Virus record (IMG/VR): IMGVR_UViG_3300035225_000014
Coordinates: 1-29,643 of that record
Length of the DNA stretch: 29,643 nucleotides
Strand: one strand, 5' to 3'
From: a virus
The position numbers and the translations under genes were made by a program. This document shows, one piece after another, positions 1 through 7,253 of the stretch; within the stretch, counting starts at the first letter, position 1, and every line of letters starts with the position of its first letter. The notes under the pieces were generated by a model. It was not told where the DNA came from. It saw only the letters and a program-made list of their open reading frames with translations, and made no database searches.

Positions 1-2
1 AA

Positions 3-605
3 AAGTTTACAAAATCGACATTTGAAGAATCATTAAGAGATATTTTTCCATTATTACAGAAAGTAAATGAAGAAGAATTGGAAAATCGTAGACTCAATCA
101 AGTAGATAGAGTTAAAGAAATAATTTCGGCAAGAACAAAAAAGACTGATGAAATAATCAATGTGATATCTTTTGGTGGACCAAAAGATGGATACGACTAC
201 GAGCAGATTAAGAAGCAATATGCTGAACCTCGTACACCGGAAGAAGCGGCTCAAAAGAAAATTGATATGATAGCAATGACATTTGATGATTTAGCGGACA
301 GAGTTGATGTAGATACATTAGATGACAAAAAAACGAAAAAGAAAGGGCACGACAGAGCGGCAGAATTGTCATTCTTCTTGACTGATATTGCTAATGATAT
401 TCGCAAGACTCCAGCAGGCGTTGATAAAGAAAGAATAAAAGTCGCTGGTCATTTATTGAAAATGTCTAAAGTAAAGATAGAAAAACAGACAAAAACAGCA
501 GATGAAAATTGGGATGTGATGGTTGAACAAGCATTTTCAAAGTTTGACTCAGATAGAGTTCTGATTCAGGAAGAAAATACAAAAAATATGTCATTTTCTA
601 GTTGA
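3..605 (+). CDS. Unrecognised phage protein, 5' end outside window
   Basis: The reading frame is open from the first complete codon at position 3 to TGA at 603-605, so this is the C-terminal 200 or so residues of a longer protein whose start lies upstream. An internal TTG at 78 lacks a ribosome-binding site and is not a convincing start. The protein is strongly charged, with many Lys, Asp and Glu residues and no membrane segment. It contains a run of basic residues (DDKKTKKKGHDRAAE) and is predicted to be mostly helical. It ends just before a terminator hairpin. I do not recognise the family. Its place before the gp32 gene does not by itself define a role. Confidence 0.7.
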   Translation, partial: KFTKSTFEESLRDIFPLLQKVNEEELENRRLNQVDRVKEIISARTKKTDEIINVISFGGPKDGYDYEQIKKQYAEPRTPEEAAQKKIDMIAMTFDDLADRVDVDTLDDKKTKKKGHDRAAELSFFLTDIANDIRKTPAGVDKERIKVAGHLLKMSKVKIEKQTKTADENWDVMVEQAFSKFDSDRVLIQEENTKNMSFSS

Positions 606-631
606 CAAACACACATCAATTGTGTTATAAT
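602..631 (+). promoter_or_regulatory. Sigma70-like promoter upstream of the gp32 leader
   Basis: TTGACA at 602-607 and TATAAT at 626-631 are both exact consensus hexamers, separated by 18 bases. The -35 box overlaps the stop codon of the preceding gene. The predicted start near 638 falls inside the terminator hairpin at 632-656, so transcripts from this promoter would lack the 5' arm and escape termination. It would add a second, longer leader of about 200 bases to the gp32 mRNA. Confidence 0.65.
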
Positions 632-658
632 AAAAGGGAGTTAAGTGCTTCCTTTTTT
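632..658 (+). terminator. Rho-independent terminator
   Basis: The arms at 632-640 and 648-656 form a 9-bp stem with one G-U pair and a 7-base loop. The stem runs into a T tract at 653-658. It probably ends transcription of the upstream gene. The hairpin is AT-rich apart from the GGG segment, so it may be leaky. Confidence 0.55.
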
Positions 659-724
659 ATTGTTTAAATTATTTTCACAACAATCTTGAAGTTAAAAAAA
701 CATTCAAAAAGTAGCATTTAACTC

Positions 725-753
725 TTGACTTTTGCAAAAAAGATAAGTATAAT
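725..753 (+). promoter_or_regulatory. Sigma70-like promoter for gp32
   Basis: TTGACT at 725-730 and TATAAT at 748-753 are separated by exactly 17 bases. Transcription would start near 760, giving a leader of about 80 bases before the gp32 start codon. The 236-base gap between 606 and 841 contains only this promoter, the upstream promoter and terminator, and the leader elements. Confidence 0.8.
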
Positions 754-754
754 G

Positions 755-841
755 GTATCATGCTTAAAAAATATATGATACGTTTAGGCTAATATAACTA
801 ATATACAACAAAACTAATAAAGGCTAATATAGGAGAATATA
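755..841 (+). promoter_or_regulatory. gp32 mRNA leader: hairpin plus CTAATA repeats
   Basis: GTATCAT at 755-761 pairs perfectly with ATGATAC at 775-781, giving a 7-bp stem with a 13-base loop. Downstream, the unstructured AU-rich leader contains CTAATA four times (789-794, 798-803, 814-819, 824-829). AGGCTAATATA occurs twice (786-796 and 821-831), the second copy running into the ribosome-binding site AGGAGA. T4 gp32 is known to repress its own translation by nucleating on a 5' structure and spreading over an unstructured AU-rich leader to the ribosome-binding site. The same layout here suggests an analogous operator. That role is inferred, and no T4 sequence match is claimed. Confidence 0.5.
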
Positions 842-1840
842 ATGGCTACACTAGCAGAAATCCGTGCGAAATTACTCGCACAAGACAATAAGGCATCAGA
901 AAACTCACAAGCAAATCGAGGCTCAGATGCAGTATATCCTTTCTGGAATATGGATAATGACAATACAGCAGTATTGAGATTCCTTCCAGATGGAGACCCC
1001 ACTAACACATTCTTTTGGAAAGAACGTCAAGTTGTTAAACTTCCGTTTCCAGGTGTTAAAGGCGGCGATGAAGCAAAACGAGTAATCGTTCAAGTTCCTT
1101 GCGTTGAAATGTGGGGAGAACCATGCCCAATTCACGCAGAGATTCGTCCTTGGTTCAAAGATCCAGCGATGGAAGATTTAGGTCGCACATACTGGAAGAA
1201 ACGTTCTTACGTTTTTCAAGGATTAATTGTTACCGATCCAATCGGTGGTGAAAAACCAGAAAATCCAGTACGTAGATTTATCATTGGACCACAAATCTTC
1301 AAGTTATTGAAGGCGGCTCTAATGGACCCAGATATGGATAATCTACCAACAGATTATGAACAAGGTACTGACTTCCGTCTTACTAAGACAACAAAAGGTC
1401 AATATGCTGATTATTCAACTTCAAGTTGGTCACGCAAAGAACGTTCATTAAATGAAGAAGAACGTGCGGTAATTGAAACGCATGGTCTTTTTAATTTAAA
1501 TGAGTTCATGCCAAAACGTCCAACAGAAGATGATATGAAAGTAATCACAGAAATGTTTGAAGCATCTGTTGATGGTGAATTATATGATCCTGCACGTTGG
1601 GGACAATATTATAAACCTTACGGTTTAGATGTTCCTGCAGGAACTTCAACAACTAAAACTGCAACTCCAACTACTCCTAAAGTAGAAGAAGTTAAAGTAG
1701 AGGCAACAAAGGAAGAGACAGTAGCACCAGCAACTGCAACTCCTACACCGTCATCTGCGACAGTAACAGTAACCTCTGATGCACCGAAGGCCGATGCGGC
1801 AGATATCTTAGCAATGATTCGTAGTAGAAAAACTGACTAA
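842..1840 (+). CDS. gp32: gp32-like single-stranded DNA-binding protein
   Basis: This 332-residue protein matches the T4 gp32 family. Gp32 coats single-stranded DNA during replication, recombination and repair, and recruits the helicase loader, polymerase and UvsY. The core is visible around residues 87-118, with C87 and C95-x2-H98 in the zinc-finger region followed by RPWFKDPAMEDLGRTYWKKR, a stretch conserved in marine T4-like gp32. T4 uses His and three Cys as ligands. One of these appears replaced here, so zinc binding is uncertain. The C-terminal third is a low-complexity Thr/Pro/Ala/Val/Glu linker ending in a conserved-looking ADAADILAMIRSRK tail, where T4 has its acidic protein-interaction tail. 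The start ATG follows AGGAGA with good spacing. The gene has its own promoter and terminator, as in T4, and a leader suited to autoregulation. Confidence 0.93.
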   Translation: MATLAEIRAKLLAQDNKASENSQANRGSDAVYPFWNMDNDNTAVLRFLPDGDPTNTFFWKERQVVKLPFPGVKGGDEAKRVIVQVPCVEMWGEPCPIHAEIRPWFKDPAMEDLGRTYWKKRSYVFQGLIVTDPIGGEKPENPVRRFIIGPQIFKLLKAALMDPDMDNLPTDYEQGTDFRLTKTTKGQYADYSTSSWSRKERSLNEEERAVIETHGLFNLNEFMPKRPTEDDMKVITEMFEASVDGELYDPARWGQYYKPYGLDVPAGTSTTKTATPTTPKVEEVKVEATKEETVAPATATPTPSSATVTVTSDAPKADAADILAMIRSRKTD

Positions 1841-1851
1841 GAACCAATATG

Positions 1852-1878
1852 AGTGTGGGGAGCAATTCCCACACTTTT
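1852..1878 (+). terminator. Terminator after gp32
   Basis: AGTGTGGG at 1852-1859 pairs perfectly with CCCACACT at 1868-1875 around an 8-base loop. A short T run follows at 1875-1878. It lies between gp32 and uvsX. The T tract is short, so partial readthrough into uvsX, which has no obvious promoter of its own, is likely. Confidence 0.7.
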
Positions 1879-1899
1879 ATAACACATTAGGAGAAATAC

Positions 1900-2970
1900 A
1901 TGGCAAGAGCCTTTGATGCGAGTAAATTTCGCAAAAGTATAACGAAATCTGTTCCTGGTATGAGTGTTGGTTTTAGAGACCCAGATACTTGGATATCAAC
2001 AGGAAATTATACATTAAACAAACTTATCAGTGGAGACTTTAATAAAGGTGTACCACTAGGCAAAGTAACAGTATTTGCTGGCGAGAGTGGAGCAGGAAAA
2101 TCATTTGTTGCCGCAGGTAACATTGTAAAAAACGCACAAGACCAAGACATATTTGTAGTACTAATCGATAGTGAAAATGCACTTGATGAAAAGTGGTTAC
2201 ATGCACTAGAGGTAGATACTACACCAGAAAAATTATTAAAATTGAGTGTATCAATGATTGATGATGTTGCTAAAATCATCTCAGACTTTATGAAAGGGTA
2301 CAGAGAAGACTATGGAGACACACCAGACGCAGAACGTCCAAAAGTTTTGTTTGTGATTGATAGTCTAGGAATGATGATGACCCCAACCGATGTTGACCAG
2401 TTTAATAGAGGTGATATGAAAGGTGATATGGGTCGTAAGCCAAAAGCATTAGCATCATTAGTACGCAATAGTGTCAATTTGTTTGGACAATATAATGTAG
2501 GATTAGTTGCTACGAATCACACATATGCATCGCAAGATATGTTTGACCCAGATGATAAAATCTCAGGTGGTCAAGGATTTATCTATGCATCTAGTATTGT
2601 AGTAGCAATGAAGAAACTTAAGTTAAAAGTAGATGCTGACGGAAATAAAACTAGTCAAGTACATGGTATCAGAGCGGCATGTAAAGTAATGAAAACTCGT
2701 TACTCAAAACCATTTGAAAGTGTACAAGTTGAGATTCCTTATGAAACAGGAATGAACCCATATAGTGGATTAGTTGAATTTTTTGAGGCAAAAGGGTTAC
2801 TAGTAAAACAAGGTAACCGATTGAAATATATAACAAAATCAAGCGAAGAGATGATAGAATTTCGTAAGAATTGGACATCAGAAAAACTTGATATTGTTAT
2901 GAGTGAGTGGAATGATGAAAATCTAGACGATGAAAAACACGAGTTAGAGCAACATGAGTCTGAGGGATAA
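1900..2970 (+). CDS. uvsX: UvsX RecA-like recombinase
   Basis: This 356-residue RecA/Rad51-family strand-exchange protein catalyses homologous pairing and strand invasion in T4-type recombination-dependent replication. The Walker A motif GESGAGKS is at residues 61-68. A Walker B-like strand, VLFVIDSLGMMM, lies near residue 150, and the DNA-binding loop region SGGQGFIYASS follows near 223. The C-terminal tail is acidic. The start ATG follows TTAGGAGAAATAC. Its partners gp32 and UvsY are encoded on either side, which is the expected presynaptic-filament set. The length is close to that of T4 UvsX. Confidence 0.95.
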   Translation: MARAFDASKFRKSITKSVPGMSVGFRDPDTWISTGNYTLNKLISGDFNKGVPLGKVTVFAGESGAGKSFVAAGNIVKNAQDQDIFVVLIDSENALDEKWLHALEVDTTPEKLLKLSVSMIDDVAKIISDFMKGYREDYGDTPDAERPKVLFVIDSLGMMMTPTDVDQFNRGDMKGDMGRKPKALASLVRNSVNLFGQYNVGLVATNHTYASQDMFDPDDKISGGQGFIYASSIVVAMKKLKLKVDADGNKTSQVHGIRAACKVMKTRYSKPFESVQVEIPYETGMNPYSGLVEFFEAKGLLVKQGNRLKYITKSSEEMIEFRKNWTSEKLDIVMSEWNDENLDDEKHELEQHESEG

Positions 2971-3000
2971 AATATATAGAAATATATAGCAATATATATA
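2971..3000 (+). repeat. Three tandem 10-bp AT repeats
   Basis: Three consecutive decamers, AATATATAGA, AATATATAGC and AATATATATA, fill the start of the uvsX-uvsY intergenic region. The period equals roughly one DNA helical turn. The last copy merges into the late-promoter octamer at 2997-3004. Confidence 0.7.
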
Positions 3001-3004
3001 AATA
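2997..3004 (+). promoter_or_regulatory. T4-type late promoter, TATAAATA
   Basis: This is an exact match to the T4 late promoter -10 octamer TATAAATA, with no -35 element needed. The predicted start is near 3010, about 37 bases before the TTG start of the small gene that is translationally coupled to uvsY. T4 uvsY is itself known for a canonical late promoter, which supports the reading. Confidence 0.65.
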
Positions 3005-3046
3005 CATTGCTTACACATATTAAGATATACTAAGAGGAGACTTTTT

Positions 3047-3262
3047 TTGGAATCAGAATCACTTTACGAATTATGGGAAACTTTAAAAAGTTATATTCCC
3101 GCTAAAGATAGAATAGAAGCAGGTGAAATGTTTATTAAACAATGTGACGACTTAGGAATGAGTACCGAAGAAATTGGAGAATTGATTGACGGTGATGAAG
3201 TCTTAGAAGTCGCATTGAATAGATTTTTTGATGAAGAAGATGATTATGATGATTGGGACTAA
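3047..3262 (+). CDS. Small acidic protein preceding UvsY
   Basis: The product is a 71-residue, highly acidic protein ending in EEDDYDDWD. I do not recognise a family. No ATG is available until residue 27, while TTG at 3047 is placed seven bases after AGGAG (3035-3039), so TTG is the likely initiator. The stop codon TAA (3260-3262) shares a base with the uvsY ATG, so the two genes are translationally coupled. The location between the recombinase and its mediator suggests a role in recombination or in setting UvsY levels. This is inference from position only. Confidence 0.7.
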   Translation: MESESLYELWETLKSYIPAKDRIEAGEMFIKQCDDLGMSTEEIGELIDGDEVLEVALNRFFDEEDDYDDWD

Positions 3263-3726
3263 TGAATTGGTATAGCAACATAGTAAAAGACTGGAGTGAA
3301 ATACCCAACTTTATTCAATTTTTTGAAAAAGAACTCACGGACGCAAGAAAAGAAGTAAAGATACATGGAAACATTGAGATGAATTCTACTCGACTTCCTG
3401 CATATGTTGAATTACGTTTCGGTCAATTACAAGAGATAGAAGCAATATTAGAACATTTAAATATTCAATTACGCAGAAAGAGAAGTCAATATTTAAGAAA
3501 ATATTTAGAGAATTATAACAAAGTTTTAAGTAGCAGAGATGCTGAGAAGTACGCAGACGGCGAAGATGAAATTGTTGCAATTGGGGAATTGATAAATCAA
3601 GTAGCACTTATAAGAAATCAGTACCTAGGAATAACAAAAGGATTCGAAATTAAACACTTCCAACTGACAAACATTATCAAGTTACGTGTGGCAGGAATGG
3701 AAGACTCAGAGATTAACACATTTTAG
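3262..3726 (+). CDS. uvsY: UvsY recombination mediator
   Basis: This 154-residue protein is recognisable as UvsY, the mediator that helps UvsX displace gp32 from single-stranded DNA. The signature is in the middle and C-terminal parts: a basic helical segment (LRRKRSQYLRKYLE, about residues 69-82), then SSRDAEKYADGEDE, INQVALIRNQYLGI near residue 126, and IIKLRVAGMEDS at the C-terminus. ATG at 3262 overlaps the previous stop codon as TAATG. A slightly longer reading from TTG 3253 is possible but lacks a ribosome-binding site. UvsY forms hexamers in T4. Confidence 0.9.
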   Translation: MNWYSNIVKDWSEIPNFIQFFEKELTDARKEVKIHGNIEMNSTRLPAYVELRFGQLQEIEAILEHLNIQLRRKRSQYLRKYLENYNKVLSSRDAEKYADGEDEIVAIGELINQVALIRNQYLGITKGFEIKHFQLTNIIKLRVAGMEDSEINTF

Positions 3727-3739
3727 GGTAGAGAAAAAA

Positions 3740-6046
3740 ATGGCTAGTATTCAAATAGTTAAACGAAATGGAGAAAAAGAAGACTTAGATTTAGAAAAAA
3801 TGCACAAAGTTGTTTTTCAGGCATGTAACAGTATTAATAATGTGTCTGCTAGTGAAATTGAATTAAAATCACATATTCAATTTTACAATGGAATGACAAC
3901 TAGTGAAATTCAAGAAACATTAATCAAAGCGGCAGCCGAATTAATAACAGAAGAGTTACCAAACTATCAATGGGTTGCTGGAAACCTAATCAATTATCAC
4001 ATTAGAAAAGAAGTATATGGCGCTTTCAAACCATGTCATCTTTTAGAGTTAGTTAATAAGAATGTTGAATCTGGATTTTATGATGAATCATTACTAACTG
4101 ACTATACAGTAAATGAATGGGAAAAGATTAATGGTTTTATCAAACATGATAGAGATTTTGACATCACTTATGTTGGAATGGAACAGTTCCGTGGAAAATA
4201 TTTAGTTCAGAATAGAGTTACAAAACAACTTTATGAAACACCACAAATGTCGTATGTGTTAATTGCGGCAACATTATTCAGTGAATATCCAAAAGAAGAA
4301 AGATTAAAATGGGTCAAAGATTACTATGACGCAATTAGTACTTTTGATATCTCATTACCGACTCCTGTTATGGCAGGTGTTCGTACTCCACAAAGACAAT
4401 TTAGTAGTTGTGTATTGATTGAAACAGATGATTCGTTAGACTCAATTAATGCTACGACTAGTGCTATCGTTAAGTATGTTTCTCAAAAAGCGGGAATTGG
4501 CATCGGTGCAGGAAGCATTCGTGCTATTAATTCACCAATCAGAAATGGCGATGCTAGTCATACAGGTGTAGTTCCTTTTTATAAAATGTTTCAAGCAGGA
4601 GTAAAATCATGTTCACAAGGTGGTGTTCGTGGCGGTGCGGCTACATTATATTATCCAATTTGGCACTATGAAGTAGAAGATTTACTTGTATTGAAGAACA
4701 ATAAAGGTACAACAGATAATCGTGTTCGACATATAGATTATGGAGTTCAATTCAATAAACTTATGTATGAACGTCTAATGTCAGGTGACAATATTACATT
4801 GTTCTCACCACATGATGTTCCTGAGTTATATGATGCATTCTTTAATGACCAAGATAAGTTTCGTGAACTTTATGAAATGGCAGAACGCAAAACATCTATT
4901 CGTAAGAAAACAGTATCTGCCCTTGACCTATTTTCGTCATTTATGACTGAACGCAAGAACACTGGTCGCATCTATTTGATGAATGTTGACCATGCTAATG
5001 ACCATAGTTCTTTTGATTCAAAAGTGGCACCCATTAAACAAAGTAATCTATGTTGTGAAATTACTCTTCCAACTAAGCCACTGAATAGTATAGTAGATGA
5101 AGAGGGCGAAATTGCTCTCTGTACACTAAGTGCTATTAATTGGGGTAATATAAGAACACCAGAAGAATTTGAGAAACCATGCGAGTTAGCAGTTAGAGGA
5201 CTTGATGCATTATTGAGTTATCAGAACTATCCATTAATCTCAGCCGAGTTAGCAACGATTAATAGGAGACCTTTAGGTGTAGGCATTATTAATTTTGCGT
5301 ATTGGTTAGCAAAAAATGATATGACTTATACTGATGCTAACTTAGAGTTAGTTGACGAATGGGCAGAAGCATGGAGTTATTATCTCATTAAAGCATCAAA
5401 TCAATTAGCCCAAGAGCGAGGACCTTGTCCTAAAACAGATGAAACAAAATATGGGCATGGTATTGTGCCAATTGATACTCGTAAAGTAGAAGTTGACGAA
5501 CTTGTTGCTCATAAAGAGAGAATGGATTGGAAATCTCTTAGAGAAGACCTTAAAGAATATGGAATAAGAAATTCAACTCTTATGGCTCTTATGCCCGCAG
5601 AAACATCTGCACAGATTTCAAATTCTACAAATGGTATTGAACCACCAAGAAGTTACGTGTCAGTGAAACAATCAAAGCATGGAGTATTGAAACAAGTTGT
5701 TCCTGGTATTCATAAGTTGAAGAACAAATATGAACTACTATGGGACCAAGAATCTCCAGAAGGTTATTTGAAAATTATGGCAGTATTACAAAAATATATA
5801 GACCAAGGTATATCAGTGAACACAAGTTATAATCCTGTATTCTTTGAAGATGAAAAGATACCAATGAGTGTAATGTTACAACATCTTATTATGTTCTACA
5901 AATATGGCGGAAAGCAGTTGTATTACTTTAACACATTTGATGGACAAGGTGAAATGGATGTTGGCTTCAATACAATGGACAAGAACGAAGAAGTACCGAC
6001 AGGTTCTCTAATAGATGATGAAGACTGCGATAGTTGTACAATATAA
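3740..6046 (+). CDS. nrdA: Ribonucleotide reductase class Ia, large (alpha) subunit
   Basis: This 768-residue NrdA reduces ribonucleoside diphosphates to deoxyribonucleotides, with NrdB supplying the tyrosyl radical. An ATP-cone-like regulatory domain occupies roughly residues 4-95. The active site shows RQFSSCVL (redox Cys), NLCCEITLPT (the Asn-Cys-Glu catalytic triad) and the radical-relay tyrosine pair in LYYFNTFDG. The C-terminus DCDSCTI carries the shuttle cysteine pair C763 and C766, so re-reduction by a thioredoxin or glutaredoxin is expected. The gene is uninterrupted by an intron, unlike some phage nrd genes. ATG 3740 follows TAGGGTAGAGA. An in-frame extension upstream overlaps uvsY and is unlikely. 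Confidence 0.96.
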   Translation: MASIQIVKRNGEKEDLDLEKMHKVVFQACNSINNVSASEIELKSHIQFYNGMTTSEIQETLIKAAAELITEELPNYQWVAGNLINYHIRKEVYGAFKPCHLLELVNKNVESGFYDESLLTDYTVNEWEKINGFIKHDRDFDITYVGMEQFRGKYLVQNRVTKQLYETPQMSYVLIAATLFSEYPKEERLKWVKDYYDAISTFDISLPTPVMAGVRTPQRQFSSCVLIETDDSLDSINATTSAIVKYVSQKAGIGIGAGSIRAINSPIRNGDASHTGVVPFYKMFQAGVKSCSQGGVRGGAATLYYPIWHYEVEDLLVLKNNKGTTDNRVRHIDYGVQFNKLMYERLMSGDNITLFSPHDVPELYDAFFNDQDKFRELYEMAERKTSIRKKTVSALDLFSSFMTERKNTGRIYLMNVDHANDHSSFDSKVAPIKQSNLCCEITLPTKPLNSIVDEEGEIALCTLSAINWGNIRTPEEFEKPCELAVRGLDALLSYQNYPLISAELATINRRPLGVGIINFAYWLAKNDMTYTDANLELVDEWAEAWSYYLIKASNQLAQERGPCPKTDETKYGHGIVPIDTRKVEVDELVAHKERMDWKSLREDLKEYGIRNSTLMALMPAETSAQISNSTNGIEPPRSYVSVKQSKHGVLKQVVPGIHKLKNKYELLWDQESPEGYLKIMAVLQKYIDQGISVNTSYNPVFFEDEKIPMSVMLQHLIMFYKYGGKQLYYFNTFDGQGEMDVGFNTMDKNEEVPTGSLIDDEDCDSCTI

Positions 6047-6051
6047 AAGAC

Positions 6052-6080
6052 TTGTATATATTATTAAAATAATGTATAAT
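6052..6080 (+). promoter_or_regulatory. Sigma70-like promoter before the methyltransferase
   Basis: TTGTAT at 6052-6057 and exact TATAAT at 6075-6080 are separated by 17 bases. The predicted start near 6087 lies about 24 bases before the ATG at 6111. It starts the methyltransferase-nrdB operon just after nrdA. Confidence 0.6.
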
Positions 6081-6110
6081 AGATATTAATGAATATTGAA
6101 AGGAAACAAA

Positions 6111-7034
6111 ATGCCGTTTGACCAGAAAATAACTAGAAAAGATTTTGACGAGATAGTTCACGGAAGTGGACTTGTCGTAGATATCGATGTTGCTTGGAAT
6201 GATGCAAAAGAGCATATCTTGGTTTCGGCTGACTCTAATATTAAGTATAGCCCCACTAATAAGGCTCTAGGGTTATTTGAAAAGTGGTACAAGTCAGTTA
6301 AGCAAGGTAATCCAGATTACAATGGAGTGTATGGCGACCCATATTACATTACTGATGTATGGGCTTGTTGGAAAATGTACTCTAGGGATAGTGTAAAAGC
6401 ACTTGCTAGACCAAAAATGATTAACGAAATTAGTGTCATAGAGCATATGACAAATCATATAGGTGAAATAAAAACAGTAGTAGATGCTGGTTGTGGTATT
6501 GCTTATACAACAGGCCAACTTAAAGAAATGTTTCCAGATGCAAAAGTTACAGGAACTAATTTGCAAGGAACTTGGCAATATGGCTTTGGTAAGAAATTAG
6601 GTTTGTCTCATGGCTTTGACATGGAACCAGAAATCACTACACTAAAAGATGTTGATTTGATATTTGCTTCCGAATACTTTGAGCATTTCTATGAACCGAT
6701 TGCTCATTTAAAAGATATTTTGGATAATTGTAATCCTAAGTTTTTAGTTTGTGCAAACGGATTTACTGGTGATGCAATTGGTCATTTTGATTTTTATAGA
6801 GTTGATGATGATTTAGAAGAATCTGATAAACAATGGAATCTATTTTCTCAAAAAGGTGAACCTAAAGGGAATATTCAAACTGATAAAGAAACAAGTAAGA
6901 GATTTGGTAAATATCTAAAAAGCAGAGGATATACAAAATTAGATACTAACATTTTTAATAGTAGACCAAATATATGGCAAAAAGGTCCAGTTAATAAGCC
7001 AGCAAGTGAAAATTTTGAGGAACTTTTTGATTAA
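6111..7034 (+). CDS. Class I SAM-dependent methyltransferase-like protein
   Basis: The product is 307 residues long. The central part has a Rossmann methyltransferase motif I, VVDAGCGIAYTTG (DAGCG about residues 125-129), preceded by a hydrophobic strand and followed by a helix. An acidic loop segment FASEYFEHFYEP corresponds to the region around motif IV. The substrate cannot be read from sequence. The N-terminal 100 residues are aromatic-rich and may bind substrate. ATG 6111 follows AAAGGAAAC. The gene sits between nrdA and nrdB behind its own promoter, and its TAA overlaps the next ATG. Possible targets include a nucleotide, DNA, a glycan or a small molecule, and I cannot choose among them. 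Confidence 0.75.
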   Translation: MPFDQKITRKDFDEIVHGSGLVVDIDVAWNDAKEHILVSADSNIKYSPTNKALGLFEKWYKSVKQGNPDYNGVYGDPYYITDVWACWKMYSRDSVKALARPKMINEISVIEHMTNHIGEIKTVVDAGCGIAYTTGQLKEMFPDAKVTGTNLQGTWQYGFGKKLGLSHGFDMEPEITTLKDVDLIFASEYFEHFYEPIAHLKDILDNCNPKFLVCANGFTGDAIGHFDFYRVDDDLEESDKQWNLFSQKGEPKGNIQTDKETSKRFGKYLKSRGYTKLDTNIFNSRPNIWQKGPVNKPASENFEELFD

Positions 7035-7252
7035 TGAATAATAGATTTTATAACGATGAAGCAGAGATTACTTGTACAGACAATGACAATGTTGTTACTG
7101 CTGAAGTTGATGATTTCAGATTAGAAGACTCGTTAAATGCATTTGTTGCCACTAATAAAATTCATATGAAATGGAACGGTAGTGTATATGTAGGCAATGC
7201 ATTTGGTATGGAATTTACTACTAAAGGTCCAAAATACTTAGGAAAAAAATGA
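7034..7252 (+). CDS. Small hypothetical protein
   Basis: The product is 72 residues long, and I do not recognise it. It begins with ATG overlapping the methyltransferase stop (TAATG), so it is probably translated by coupling. The N-terminal half is acidic, and the C-terminal half holds a short beta-like segment, HMKWNGSVYVGNAFGMEF. It ends one base before the nrdB ATG. No signal peptide or membrane segment is seen. Confidence 0.65.
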   Translation: MNNRFYNDEAEITCTDNDNVVTAEVDDFRLEDSLNAFVATNKIHMKWNGSVYVGNAFGMEFTTKGPKYLGKK

Positions 7253-7253
7253 A

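Noticed and set aside
760-792. A 10-codon ORF (MLKKYMIRLG) in the gp32 leader that could be a leader peptide
   Set aside because: It has no ribosome-binding site, starts at the predicted transcript 5' end and lies inside the hairpin. The hairpin and repeats explain the region better.
3686-3739. An 18-residue N-terminal extension of NrdA
   Set aside because: It overlaps the end of uvsY, has no ribosome-binding site and is absent from the usual NrdA start, which begins near the ATP cone.
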